Assembly: GCA_963783105.1 (NCBI GenBank)
Contig: CAWAMI010000003.1
Location: 496,001 to 560,000, forward strand
Reading direction: 5' to 3'
Source of the DNA: JAVEDQ01 sp963783105
GTDB lineage: Bacteria > Actinomycetota > Actinomycetes > Frankiales > Frankiaceae
DNA length: 64,000 bases
Shown here one piece after another: positions 1 to 7,403 of this stretch (within the stretch, counting starts at the first letter, position 1; every line of letters starts with the position of its first letter). The notes beneath the pieces were generated by a model. The model searched no databases and had not been told where the DNA came from. It was given only the letters and a program-made list of their open reading frames with translations. A program made the translations under genes and the position numbers.

Positions 1-568
1 GGTCCTCGATCGCCAGCGTCGAGATCGGGTCCAGAGCGGAGCAGGGCTCGTCCATGAGCAGGACCTCCGGCTCGACGGCGATGGCCCGGGCGATGCAGAG
101 CCGCTGCTGCTGACCGCCGGACAGGCCGGCGCCGGGCTTGCCGAGGCGGCCGTCGACCTCCGCCCACATGCCGGCGCCACGCAGCGAACGCTCCACCGCC
201 TCGTCGAGCACCGACTTCTTCCGGACCCCGTTGAGCCGCAGCCCCGAGGCGACGTTGTCGTAGATCGACATCGTCGGAAACGGATTCGGCCGCTGGAAGA
301 CCATGCCGATCGTGCGCCGCACGGTCACCGGATCGACGCCGGGCCCGTAGATGTCGTCGTCGTCGAGCAGGATCCGGCCGGAGACGCGGGCCCGGGGAAT
401 GACCTCGTGCATCCGGTTGATGGACCGCAGCACGGTCGACTTCCCGCATCCGGACGGGCCGATGAACGCGGTGACGGACTTCGGCTCGATGACGAGGGAG
501 ACGTCCTTCACGGCCTCGAAGCTGCCGTAGAAGCAGGAGAGGTTCTCGAGCTCGATGCGCTTGGCCAT
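1..568 (-). CDS. pstB: Phosphate ABC transporter ATP-binding protein PstB (3' end cut by window)
   Basis: ATPase subunit that powers high-affinity phosphate import through PstCA at the cytoplasmic membrane. Reading leftward from an ATG at 568, the frame shows a Walker A loop (GPSGCGKST), a Q-loop (MVFQRPNPFP), the ABC signature (LSGGQQQR) and a Walker B followed by a D-loop (LLMDEPCSALDP), all typical of PstB. The gene runs off the left edge, so roughly the last quarter is not seen. It starts 2 bases after the pstA stop, so it is co-transcribed with pstCA. Identification is secure; the length cannot be checked. Confidence 0.96.
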   Translation of the reverse strand, partial: MAKRIELENLSCFYGSFEAVKDVSLVIEPKSVTAFIGPSGCGKSTVLRSINRMHEVIPRARVSGRILLDDDDIYGPGVDPVTVRRTIGMVFQRPNPFPTMSIYDNVASGLRLNGVRKKSVLDEAVERSLRGAGMWAEVDGRLGKPGAGLSGGQQQRLCIARAIAVEPEVLLMDEPCSALDPISTLAIED

Positions 569-570
569 GG

Positions 571-1638
571 TCAGCTCCGGACGAGACTGTTGCGACGGGT
601 GAGAAGTCGGGCTGCGACGTACAGCACCAGAACGATGATGATGAGGAGCAGGGCGGCTGCCCAAGCCCGGTCGACGAAATTGCTCCCCGCCGATGCTGCC
701 TGGTCGTACACGTACGACGCGAGGGCGCTCTGCCGGCCCGAGAACGGATCTGTGTTGATCCGGTCCAGCGCCTGGGCGGTGAGCAGCAACGGCGCGGTCT
801 CCCCGGTGACCCGGGCGACCGCGAGCATGACGCCGGTCGTGATCCCGGCCGAGGCGGTCGGCAGGACGATGCGCAGGATCGTCTTCCATCTCGGGATGCC
901 GAGAGCGAAGGACGCCTCGCGCAACGAATCCGGCACGAGTTTGATCATCTCCTCCGACGAGCGGATGACCACCGGAAGCATGAGAATCGACAGCGCCAGC
1001 GCGGCCGCGAACCCGGACGGCCCCCGCGGGATCACCCAGAAGGCGTAGACGAACAGTCCGGCGACGATCGACGGCACGCCCGTCATGACGTCGACGACGT
1101 AGCGGACCAGCGCCGCGAATCGACCGCGCCCGTACTCCGCGAGGTAGATCGCGACGAGCAGGCCGAGCGGCACGGCAATCAGCGATGTCAGCAGGACCTG
1201 CTCCAGGGTGCCGACGACGGCGTGGTAGACGCCGCCGCCGGAGTCCAGCGGCCCGACGCCCGACATCGAGTGGGTCAGGAAGTACGGGCTGAGTGTCTTG
1301 GCGCCGCGGTAGACGGTGTAGCCGATGATCAGCGCCAGCGGCAGCAGCGCGCTGAAGACCGCGAGCCGGATGCCCAACGTGAGCAGCCGGTCCGCTGCCT
1401 GCCGACGCCCCTCCCGGAGGAACGACACGACGGTCTGGGCGACGGCGTACACGAGAACCATCATCACGACGAAGCCCGCGCGGCCGGCGAAGCCGGTGAA
1501 GGCGAACAGCAGCAGGTTGAAGACGAGCGTTCCGAGCGCGATGGCGACCAGGTGCGGGAGTTCCAGACGGCCCCCCTCGCGGAGGCCGTTGGTGGGTTGC
1601 GCGCCCGGACGCCGCACCTTCTCGGCGAGCAGACTCAC
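571..1638 (-). CDS. pstA: Phosphate ABC transporter permease PstA
   Basis: Second membrane permease of the Pst phosphate importer. The 355-residue product has multiple hydrophobic segments and the inner-membrane ABC loop with the EAA-type sequence around residues 240-260 (REASFALGIPRWKT), which contacts PstB. The GTG start at 1638 overlaps the pstC stop by four bases (GTGA), a sign of translational coupling. An N-terminal extension with two extra hydrophobic segments precedes the core permease domain, as in other actinobacterial PstA proteins. Expected to be induced with pstS under phosphate limitation. Confidence 0.96.
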   Translation of the reverse strand: MSLLAEKVRRPGAQPTNGLREGGRLELPHLVAIALGTLVFNLLLFAFTGFAGRAGFVVMMVLVYAVAQTVVSFLREGRRQAADRLLTLGIRLAVFSALLPLALIIGYTVYRGAKTLSPYFLTHSMSGVGPLDSGGGVYHAVVGTLEQVLLTSLIAVPLGLLVAIYLAEYGRGRFAALVRYVVDVMTGVPSIVAGLFVYAFWVIPRGPSGFAAALALSILMLPVVIRSSEEMIKLVPDSLREASFALGIPRWKTILRIVLPTASAGITTGVMLAVARVTGETAPLLLTAQALDRINTDPFSGRQSALASYVYDQAASAGSNFVDRAWAAALLLIIIVLVLYVAARLLTRRNSLVRS

Positions 1639-2702
1639 GCGGCCCCCTCGGTCTCGACGATGGTCGTGCGGTAGATGATCCCCCGGGCGATCATGTTGAC
1701 CACCAGGGTGATGACGAACAGCACGAGACCGGTGGCGATGAGCGCGCCGCGGCCGGTCGGATCGGCCTCGCCGAACTTGGTCGCGATGTTCGCCGCGATG
1801 GTGTTGCCGCCGGTTGCCCGCAGCACCTGGATCGTCGTCTGGAACGACGCCGAGAGCACCAGCGCGATGGCGATCGTCTCGCCCAGGGCGCGGCCGAGCC
1901 CGAGCATGATCGCGCTGATGACACCGCCCTTCGAGTAGGGCAGGACGGCGGTGCGGATCATCTCCAGCTTGGTCGCGCCGAGGGCGAGGGCGGCCTCCCG
2001 GTTCGCCGCCGGGACCTGGGTGAAGACCTCACGGCTGATCGCGGCGATGATCGGGAGGACCATGATCGCTAGAACGATGCTCGCCAGGAAGATGGACCGT
2101 CCGACCGCCCCGATGTCGTTCTTGAAGATCGGGATGAACGACAGGTGGTCCTGCAGCCAGACCTGGAGGCCGTCGGAGCGCCCCAGGAGGAAATACAGCC
2201 CCCAGAGGCCGAAGACGACGCTGGGAACGGCCGCGAGCAGGTCGACGAGGTATCCGATGGGGCGGCCGATGCGCGGCGGCGCGTACTCCGTCACGTAGAG
2301 GGCGACGCCGAGCGCGACCGGGACGGCGATCACCAACGCCAGAAGGCTCGTGAGAACCGTGCCGAACGCCAGCGCGGCGATGCCGAACACAGGCGGCGAC
2401 TGCTCGGTGAGGAACTGCTTCTCGGTCAGGAAGTTCGCGCTGTTGGCGTCGAGCGCCGGCAGCGCGCGGCTGACCAGGAAGATGCCGATCGCGAAGATGA
2501 TGACCAGGACGAGCAGGCTGGCCAGGCCGGTCAGACCCGAGAAGATCTGGTCGCCCCGTCGACGTCCCGATCCCGACGATCGGGAAAGGCTCCCCGGAGT
2601 GGAACCCATGCCCTTCGGGCCGTCCGCCGAGGCGGCGTCCGCGGTCGACCCCGTCGAGGGCCTCCCGCGCCGGTCCGGCGGGCCTGGTTCCCCTGTACTC
2701 AA
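1635..2702 (-). CDS. pstC: Phosphate ABC transporter permease PstC
   Basis: First membrane permease of the Pst importer, with six or so hydrophobic segments and the ABC-contact loop (REAALALGATKLEM). I place the start at the TTG at 2702, about 355 residues, with GGAAGG nine bases upstream. The frame is open back to a GTG at 2768, but that codon lies in the loop of a 15-bp hairpin (2751-2790), so it is an unlikely initiator. The first 55 or so residues are Gly/Ser/Pro-rich and probably a cytoplasmic extension. The stop overlaps the pstA start. Confidence 0.92.
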   Translation of the reverse strand: MSTGEPGPPDRRGRPSTGSTADAASADGPKGMGSTPGSLSRSSGSGRRRGDQIFSGLTGLASLLVLVIIFAIGIFLVSRALPALDANSANFLTEKQFLTEQSPPVFGIAALAFGTVLTSLLALVIAVPVALGVALYVTEYAPPRIGRPIGYLVDLLAAVPSVVFGLWGLYFLLGRSDGLQVWLQDHLSFIPIFKNDIGAVGRSIFLASIVLAIMVLPIIAAISREVFTQVPAANREAALALGATKLEMIRTAVLPYSKGGVISAIMLGLGRALGETIAIALVLSASFQTTIQVLRATGGNTIAANIATKFGEADPTGRGALIATGLVLFVITLVVNMIARGIIYRTTIVETEGAA

Positions 2703-2750
2703 CGTCTCCAACCTTCCACCCTTGTCATCCTGACGCGTCCGCCAGCAACG

Positions 2751-2790
2751 CGCTCGCCCGATCCCCACGTTGCCAGGGATCGGGCGAGCG
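2751..2790 (-). terminator. Strong hairpin between pstS and pstC
   Basis: A perfect 15-bp inverted repeat (arms 2751-2765 and 2776-2790, 10-base loop) lies just after the pstS stop at 2801 and before pstC. There is no U-tract. It probably acts as an attenuator or mRNA-stabilising processing site, so that the binding protein is made in excess over the permease and ATPase genes. Function is inferred; the palindrome is directly visible. Confidence 0.75.
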
Positions 2791-2800
2791 CCTCGTCAGG

Positions 2801-3931
2801 TCAGCTGATGCTCTGGATCTGCGGCTTGACCTTGTCGGCGAGCGAGGACGGGAGCGGCGCGAAGCCGAGCGCGTCGGCCGACGCCTGGCCCTTGTCGGCC
2901 GCGTACCCGAGGTAGGCCTTCAGCGCCGCGGCGTTCTTGTTGCCCTTGTCGCAGGTGATCACGTACGTCACTGCGGAGACCGGGTAGGAGCCCGTTGGCG
3001 TCGAGGCGTAGTCGATCTTCACCCGGATGTCGCCCTTGCTGGTGTCCGGCTGGGCACCGGCCAGCGCGGCGGACACGGTCTGGCCGTTCGGCGCGACGAA
3101 CTCGCCGGCGGAGTTCTTGACCTGCGCCTCCGGCAGCTGGTTCGCCTTGGAGAAGGACTGCTCGACGTAGGTGATGCCGCCCGGCGCGCTCTTGACGGCC
3201 GCCGTCACTCCGTCGGAGCCCTTGGCCGCCTGGCCACCCGGCCACTGCAGCTCCTTGCCGGTGCCGAGCTTCCAGGTGTCCTTCGCGGTCGCGTCGAGGA
3301 ACTGCGACAGGATGTCCGTGCTGCCGGAGCTGTCGCTGCGGTGCACCGGCTGGACGGGCGTTGCGGGAAGCTGGACGCCGGGGTTGTCGGCGGCGATCTT
3401 CGGGTCGTTCCAGGTCTTGATCTGACCCTGGAAGATGCCCGCGAGGACCTCGGGCGAGAGCTTCAGCTCGTCGACGCCCGGCAGGTTGTAGGTGAAGACG
3501 ATCGCACCGGCGGTGATCGGGGTGTGGATCGCTGTGTTCCCGGGGCCGCACCGCGCGTCGGCGGCCTGCTGCTCGTCGTCCTTCATCAACGAGTCGCTAC
3601 CGGCGAAGTCGACCTGGTTGTCACTGAAGGACTGGATGCCGGCGCCGGATCCGGTCGCGTTGTACTGCACCTGCGCGCCCGGGCACGCCGTGGTGTAGTC
3701 CTTGATCCACTGCAGCTCGATGTTCTTCTGGAACGTGGAGCCGCCGCCGGTGAGAGCGCCCGAGCCGCAGGCGATGTCGCCCTGCTTGACCCCGGTTCCC
3801 GCCGCGGTGGTGCTCCCGGAGTTGTCGTCACTGCCGCACGCGGTGAGGCCGAGAAGCCCGCCTCCGAGCACCAGGATGGCGGCCGGGGTACCCAACAGGC
3901 GCCGGGTTCGAGCAGTTCTGGGTGTGGACAC
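2801..3931 (-). CDS. pstS: Phosphate-binding lipoprotein PstS
   Basis: Extracytoplasmic phosphate-binding component of the Pst importer. The 376-residue product starts with a basic region, a hydrophobic helix and a lipobox (LTAC, Cys near residue 32), then a Ser/Thr/Gly linker and the PstS fold. Visible family motifs include GGGSTFQKN near the mature start, the phosphate-contact segment GSGAGI and the later RSDSSGSTDI. Start is a GTG at 3931 with a G-rich site just upstream. It is first in the pstSCAB order and has a PHO-type repeat about 100 bases upstream, so it is very likely the phosphate-regulated head gene. Confidence 0.96.
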   Translation of the reverse strand: MSTPRTARTRRLLGTPAAILVLGGGLLGLTACGSDDNSGSTTAAGTGVKQGDIACGSGALTGGGSTFQKNIELQWIKDYTTACPGAQVQYNATGSGAGIQSFSDNQVDFAGSDSLMKDDEQQAADARCGPGNTAIHTPITAGAIVFTYNLPGVDELKLSPEVLAGIFQGQIKTWNDPKIAADNPGVQLPATPVQPVHRSDSSGSTDILSQFLDATAKDTWKLGTGKELQWPGGQAAKGSDGVTAAVKSAPGGITYVEQSFSKANQLPEAQVKNSAGEFVAPNGQTVSAALAGAQPDTSKGDIRVKIDYASTPTGSYPVSAVTYVITCDKGNKNAAALKAYLGYAADKGQASADALGFAPLPSSLADKVKPQIQSIS

Positions 3932-4029
3932 TCATTGCCCCTTCGTGATCCCGGCGTCAACTCGCCGGGTCGATGACGTTCTGTCACGGATCACGCTAGG
4001 GACGGGGGCCGACCATCCGTCTCCATCCA

Positions 4030-4046
4030 GGTGAACGCCGGGTGAA
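4030..4046 (-). promoter_or_regulatory. PHO-box-like direct repeat upstream of pstS
   Basis: On the minus strand TTCACC occurs twice, 11 bp apart (complements at 4030-4035 and 4041-4046), reading CTTCACC-CGGC-GTTCACC. This matches the direct-repeat architecture bound by actinobacterial PhoP/RegX3 regulators. It lies about 100 bases upstream of the pstS start and downstream of regX3, the probable regulator. Confidence 0.7.
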
Positions 4047-4128
4047 GGGATGACGACGAGTCAGGCGCGGCGGCATCCACCGCCAGCATCCGGGCACCGT
4101 TGTCCGGTTCGGCGGGCCACGTGCCCGG

Positions 4129-4821
4129 TCACGCCGTCCCGTCGAAGCGGTACCCGACGCCGCGGATCGTCACGAGGTGCCGCGGCGCGGAGGGGTCCGG
4201 CTCGAGCTTGGCCCGCAGCCGTTTGACGTGGACGTCGAGCGTCTTGGTGTCCCCGAAGTAGTCCGATCCCCAGACGCGGCTCATCAGCTGCTCGCGGGTC
4301 AGCACGCGTCCCGCGTTGCGCAGCAGCACCTCGAGCAGCTCGAACTCCTTGAGCGGCAGCGGCACCTGCTCCCCGCGCACGGTGACGACGTGACGATCGG
4401 CGTCGAGGCGTACCGGGCCGCTCTCGAGGACGTCGCCGGACTCGGCGGACTCGGGGCCCTGGCCACGGCGGCGGAGGACGGCGCGGATCCGGGCCACCAG
4501 CTCCCGGGTCGAGAACGGCTTGGTGACGTAGTCGTCCGCCCCGATCTCGAGGCCGACCACCTTGTCGACCTCGCTGTCCTTGGCGGTCAGCATCACGACG
4601 GCGACGTCCGCGCGCTGGCGCAGCTGCCGGCACACCTCGAGGCCGGACAGGCCCGGCAGCATCAGGTCGAGCAGCACCACGTCCGCGCCGGAGCGGTCGA
4701 ACTCGGTCAGCGCCGCCGGCCCCGAGCCGGCCACGCCGACCTCGAAGCCCTCCTTGCGCAGCAGGAAGGACAGGGCCTCGGAGATCGACTCCTCGTCCTC
4801 CACGACGAGCACGCGCGTCAC
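4129..4821 (-). CDS. regX3: Response regulator RegX3 (OmpR/PhoB family)
   Basis: DNA-binding response regulator of the phosphate-responsive SenX3-RegX3 system. The 230-residue product has a receiver domain with the acidic pair (VVEDEES), phospho-acceptor Asp52 (LLDLMLPG) and Lys in LTAKDSE, then a winged-helix domain from about residue 135 ending in TIRGVGYRFD, typical of OmpR/PhoB regulators. The GTG start at 4821 overlaps the senX3 stop by four bases. Adjacency to pstSCAB and phoU supports the assignment. Likely binds the direct repeat at 4030-4046. Confidence 0.93.
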   Translation of the reverse strand: MTRVLVVEDEESISEALSFLLRKEGFEVGVAGSGPAALTEFDRSGADVVLLDLMLPGLSGLEVCRQLRQRADVAVVMLTAKDSEVDKVVGLEIGADDYVTKPFSTRELVARIRAVLRRRGQGPESAESGDVLESGPVRLDADRHVVTVRGEQVPLPLKEFELLEVLLRNAGRVLTREQLMSRVWGSDYFGDTKTLDVHVKRLRAKLEPDPSAPRHLVTIRGVGYRFDGTA

Positions 4822-6122
4822 CGGCCACCACCCGTGGGGGCGGATGGGCCGGGGGCGTCGGACGGGCTCGCGACGGAGGGACCGGGAGCGGTGCGGGCGC
4901 TCGGCGTCACGCGTCGCCGCTCGGTCCGGGCGGGGTGATCGATCTGCGTCTCATCAGGGCTCTCCGGGGTGTGATCGGTCAACGGGTCGGAGGTGGGCAA
5001 CAGGACGGTGAAGGTCGAACCCGCGCCCGGTGAGCTCCAGACCCGCACCTCTCCCCCGTGGTTGCGGACGATGTGCTTCACGATGGCGAGCCCCAGCCCG
5101 GTGCCGCCGGTGGCCCGGGACCGGGCGGGGTCGACGCGGTAGAAGCGTTCGAAGACGCGGTCGAGGTCATCCTCGGGGATCCCGAGGCCCTGGTCGCTGA
5201 CGGTGAGCTCCCAGCCCTCGTCCCGACGCCGCACGGCGACGGCGACCCTCGTCCCGTCGGGGCTGTAGTTGATCGCGTTGTCGAGCAGGTTGGCGACCGC
5301 CGTCACCAGCTGCGGCTCCACTCCCGGGATGACGGCCCCGCTGGCCGGCCCACGCACGACGCCGATGTTCTTGGCCTCGGCGTGCGACCACACGCGGTCG
5401 AGCGCCTCCCCCACCACGTCGTCGAGCCGTACCGGAGTGGGCACGGGGCGCGCCTCGGCCCCCTGCAGGCGCGAGAGGTCGAGCAGCTCCGAGACGAGTC
5501 GTCCGAGCCGGGCCGACTCCCGCGAGATGCGCTCGAGGAAGTGCCGCGTCTGCTCCGCGGACTCCGGATCCTCGATCGACTCGAGCGCCGCCTCGGCCAG
5601 CAGCCGGAGGGCGCCGACCGGGGTCTTGATCTCGTGGCTCACGTTGGCGACGAAGTCGCGGCGCACGGCGTCGACCCGCCGCGCCTCGGTCACGTCCTCG
5701 ACGAGAAGGGCGACGTGGCGGTCCGGCAGCGGGATGACGTTGACCCGGACGTGCAGCTCGGTGCCCCGCAGCCTCGTGGAGCGCAGCGAGATCTCGCGGG
5801 TCAGTTCGCCCGACTGCCGGCCTGCGCGGACGAGCTCGCGGAGCGGCTCCACGGGCCCCCGGCGCTCCAGCAGGCCGAGCGCGCGCGCCCGCCGGTTGAC
5901 GAGGACGAGGTCGTCACTGCGGTCCAGGGCCAGGACGGCGATGGGGGCGCCGTCGAGCAGGAGCTCGTGCAGCGGCGGCACCCGCTCGGCAGGGGCGGGT
6001 TCGCGCTCCACCCGGGCGGCGTCGGCACGCCTGCCCAGGTAGGCCCGGACGGCTGTGGCCGCCAAGGCCCCGACCAGCACGCCGGCGGCCATGCCGAGCA
6101 GCGCCGCGACGAGTCCGGACAT
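4818..6122 (-). CDS. senX3: Sensor histidine kinase SenX3
   Basis: Membrane-linked histidine kinase partner of RegX3. The 434-residue product has an N-terminal hydrophobic stretch (residues 2-28), a PAS-like region (about 50-145), a HisKA dimerisation helix with phospho-acceptor His163 (VSHEIKTPVGAL) and a HATPase domain with N-box (NLLDNAINYS), DQGLGIP and GTGLGLAIV motifs. A Pro/Ser-rich tail follows. A TACGAT hexamer on the minus strand (6129-6134) sits only about 7 bases before the ATG, so a leaderless transcript is possible. Transcribed away from phoU. Confidence 0.92.
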   Translation of the reverse strand: MSGLVAALLGMAAGVLVGALAATAVRAYLGRRADAARVEREPAPAERVPPLHELLLDGAPIAVLALDRSDDLVLVNRRARALGLLERRGPVEPLRELVRAGRQSGELTREISLRSTRLRGTELHVRVNVIPLPDRHVALLVEDVTEARRVDAVRRDFVANVSHEIKTPVGALRLLAEAALESIEDPESAEQTRHFLERISRESARLGRLVSELLDLSRLQGAEARPVPTPVRLDDVVGEALDRVWSHAEAKNIGVVRGPASGAVIPGVEPQLVTAVANLLDNAINYSPDGTRVAVAVRRRDEGWELTVSDQGLGIPEDDLDRVFERFYRVDPARSRATGGTGLGLAIVKHIVRNHGGEVRVWSSPGAGSTFTVLLPTSDPLTDHTPESPDETQIDHPARTERRRVTPSARTAPGPSVASPSDAPGPSAPTGGGR

Positions 6123-6315
6123 GAGAGAATCGTAGGCAGCAGAGTGCCTCCCGAGCCGGTAGCGACCGACGAGTCCACGCGACGTTCATCCGTTGGTCAC
6201 CCGGGGTTTCGGTCCGGCGGGGCCGGCCCGTCTAGCGTGACGGGCCGAGCAGCTGCTCGACGCATCGGACTACCCGGAGTGGAAACCCTTTTCCGGAGCA
6301 GCAACGGAGGACGAC

Positions 6316-6969
6316 GTGCGCGACGCCTATCACGACGATCTCGACGCCCTGACCCAGTCTCTGATCGACATGACGCACGTGGTCGGCAGCGCCGTCGGTC
6401 GGGCGACGCAGGCGCTGCTCGATGCGGACCTCGCCCTGGCCGAGCAGGTGATCAGCGGCGACAAGACCGTCGACGCGCTGTACCACTCGGTCGAGGAGCA
6501 GGCGTTCGAGCTGCTGGCACGGCAGCAGCCGGTGGCGATCGACCTCCGCCGGGTCGTGGCCAGCCTGCGCATGATGTCGGACCTCGAGCGCAGCGGCGAC
6601 CTCGCCGTCCACGTCGCCGAGCTCGCCCGTCGCCGCTACCCGGCCTCGGCCATCCCGGCCGAGCTGCAGAGCACGATCCTCGAGATGGGCCAGATGGCCC
6701 AGCGGATCACCGCCAAGGCCGGCAGCGTCATCGCGAGCAACGACCTCGATCTCGCCGGCGAGATCGAACGGGACGACGACGTCATGGACGGGCTGCACAA
6801 GCAGCTGTTCCGCGCGCTGCTCGAGGACGAGTGGAAGGGCAGCATCGAAGAGGCCGTCGACATCACGTTGTGCAGCCGGTACTTCGAGCGGCTCGCCGAC
6901 CACGCCGTCTCCGTCGCCCGCCGCATCGTCTACCTGGTCACGGGCCAGCGGGAACCGACGAGCGTCTGA
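6316..6969 (+). CDS. phoU: Phosphate signalling protein PhoU
   Basis: Cytoplasmic helical-bundle protein that links Pst transport activity to the SenX3-type kinase and dampens Pho signalling when phosphate is ample. The 217-residue product has the two repeated three-helix PhoU domains, with the conserved acidic metal-binding motifs visible as ERSGDLAVHVAELA (first repeat) and SRYFERLADHAV (second repeat). Starts at a GTG with a GGAGG site 8 bases upstream. It is divergent from senX3, with about 190 bases between them. Confidence 0.95.
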   Translation: MRDAYHDDLDALTQSLIDMTHVVGSAVGRATQALLDADLALAEQVISGDKTVDALYHSVEEQAFELLARQQPVAIDLRRVVASLRMMSDLERSGDLAVHVAELARRRYPASAIPAELQSTILEMGQMAQRITAKAGSVIASNDLDLAGEIERDDDVMDGLHKQLFRALLEDEWKGSIEEAVDITLCSRYFERLADHAVSVARRIVYLVTGQREPTSV

Positions 6970-6996
6970 GGTTTCCTGCCGCCGGCTCGATCGAAC

Positions 6997-7254
6997 TCAG
7001 GCGGTGACGGTCCGCCGGGCGCCGGCGGGCTGCGGTGCCGCCGCGCCCGCGAGGGCGATCGACCGCTCCGCCTCGAGCCGCTGAGCCCGCTGCTGCGTGT
7101 CCGACACCATCGACGACCAGGCGTTGCGCCGGGCGCGACCCTGCCCGCCGGCGGGCTGGACCCACAGCAGCGCCCGCTGCACCGCCCGCGTCATCCACTC
7201 CCGAGTTCTCACATCGAGCTGAACGGCCGTGGCGACCACTCCTGTTCCCGCCAT
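6997..7254 (-). CDS. Small hypothetical protein
   Basis: An 85-residue basic protein with no signal or membrane segment that I do not recognise. Start chosen at the ATG at 7254, preceded by a very good ribosome site (GAGGAGG, 8-base spacer), which is the main evidence that it is real. The middle has several Trp residues (REWM, LLWVQ, NAWSS) and the C-terminus is Arg/Ala-rich. Convergent with phoU, whose stop lies 27 bases beyond this gene's end, and divergent from the metallophosphoesterase gene. Function unknown. Confidence 0.55.
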   Translation of the reverse strand: MAGTGVVATAVQLDVRTREWMTRAVQRALLWVQPAGGQGRARRNAWSSMVSDTQQRAQRLEAERSIALAGAAAPQPAGARRTVTA

Positions 7255-7403
7255 CGGGTCACCTCCTCGCTCGCAGGGAATTCGCTTCAGCCTCACCCAG
7301 CTTGGTTACGGGCACTTCTCAGCAGGGTGTCCGGAACGTGAGCGCGACCCCAAGCCTTCCGCCGTCGTCTTCTCGGTTGACCACGAGGGCAGGATCGACA
7401 TCG

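Noticed and set aside
2703..2768. Upstream GTG start for pstC
   Set aside because: The codon lies in the loop of the 2751-2790 hairpin and the extra residues match nothing in the family.
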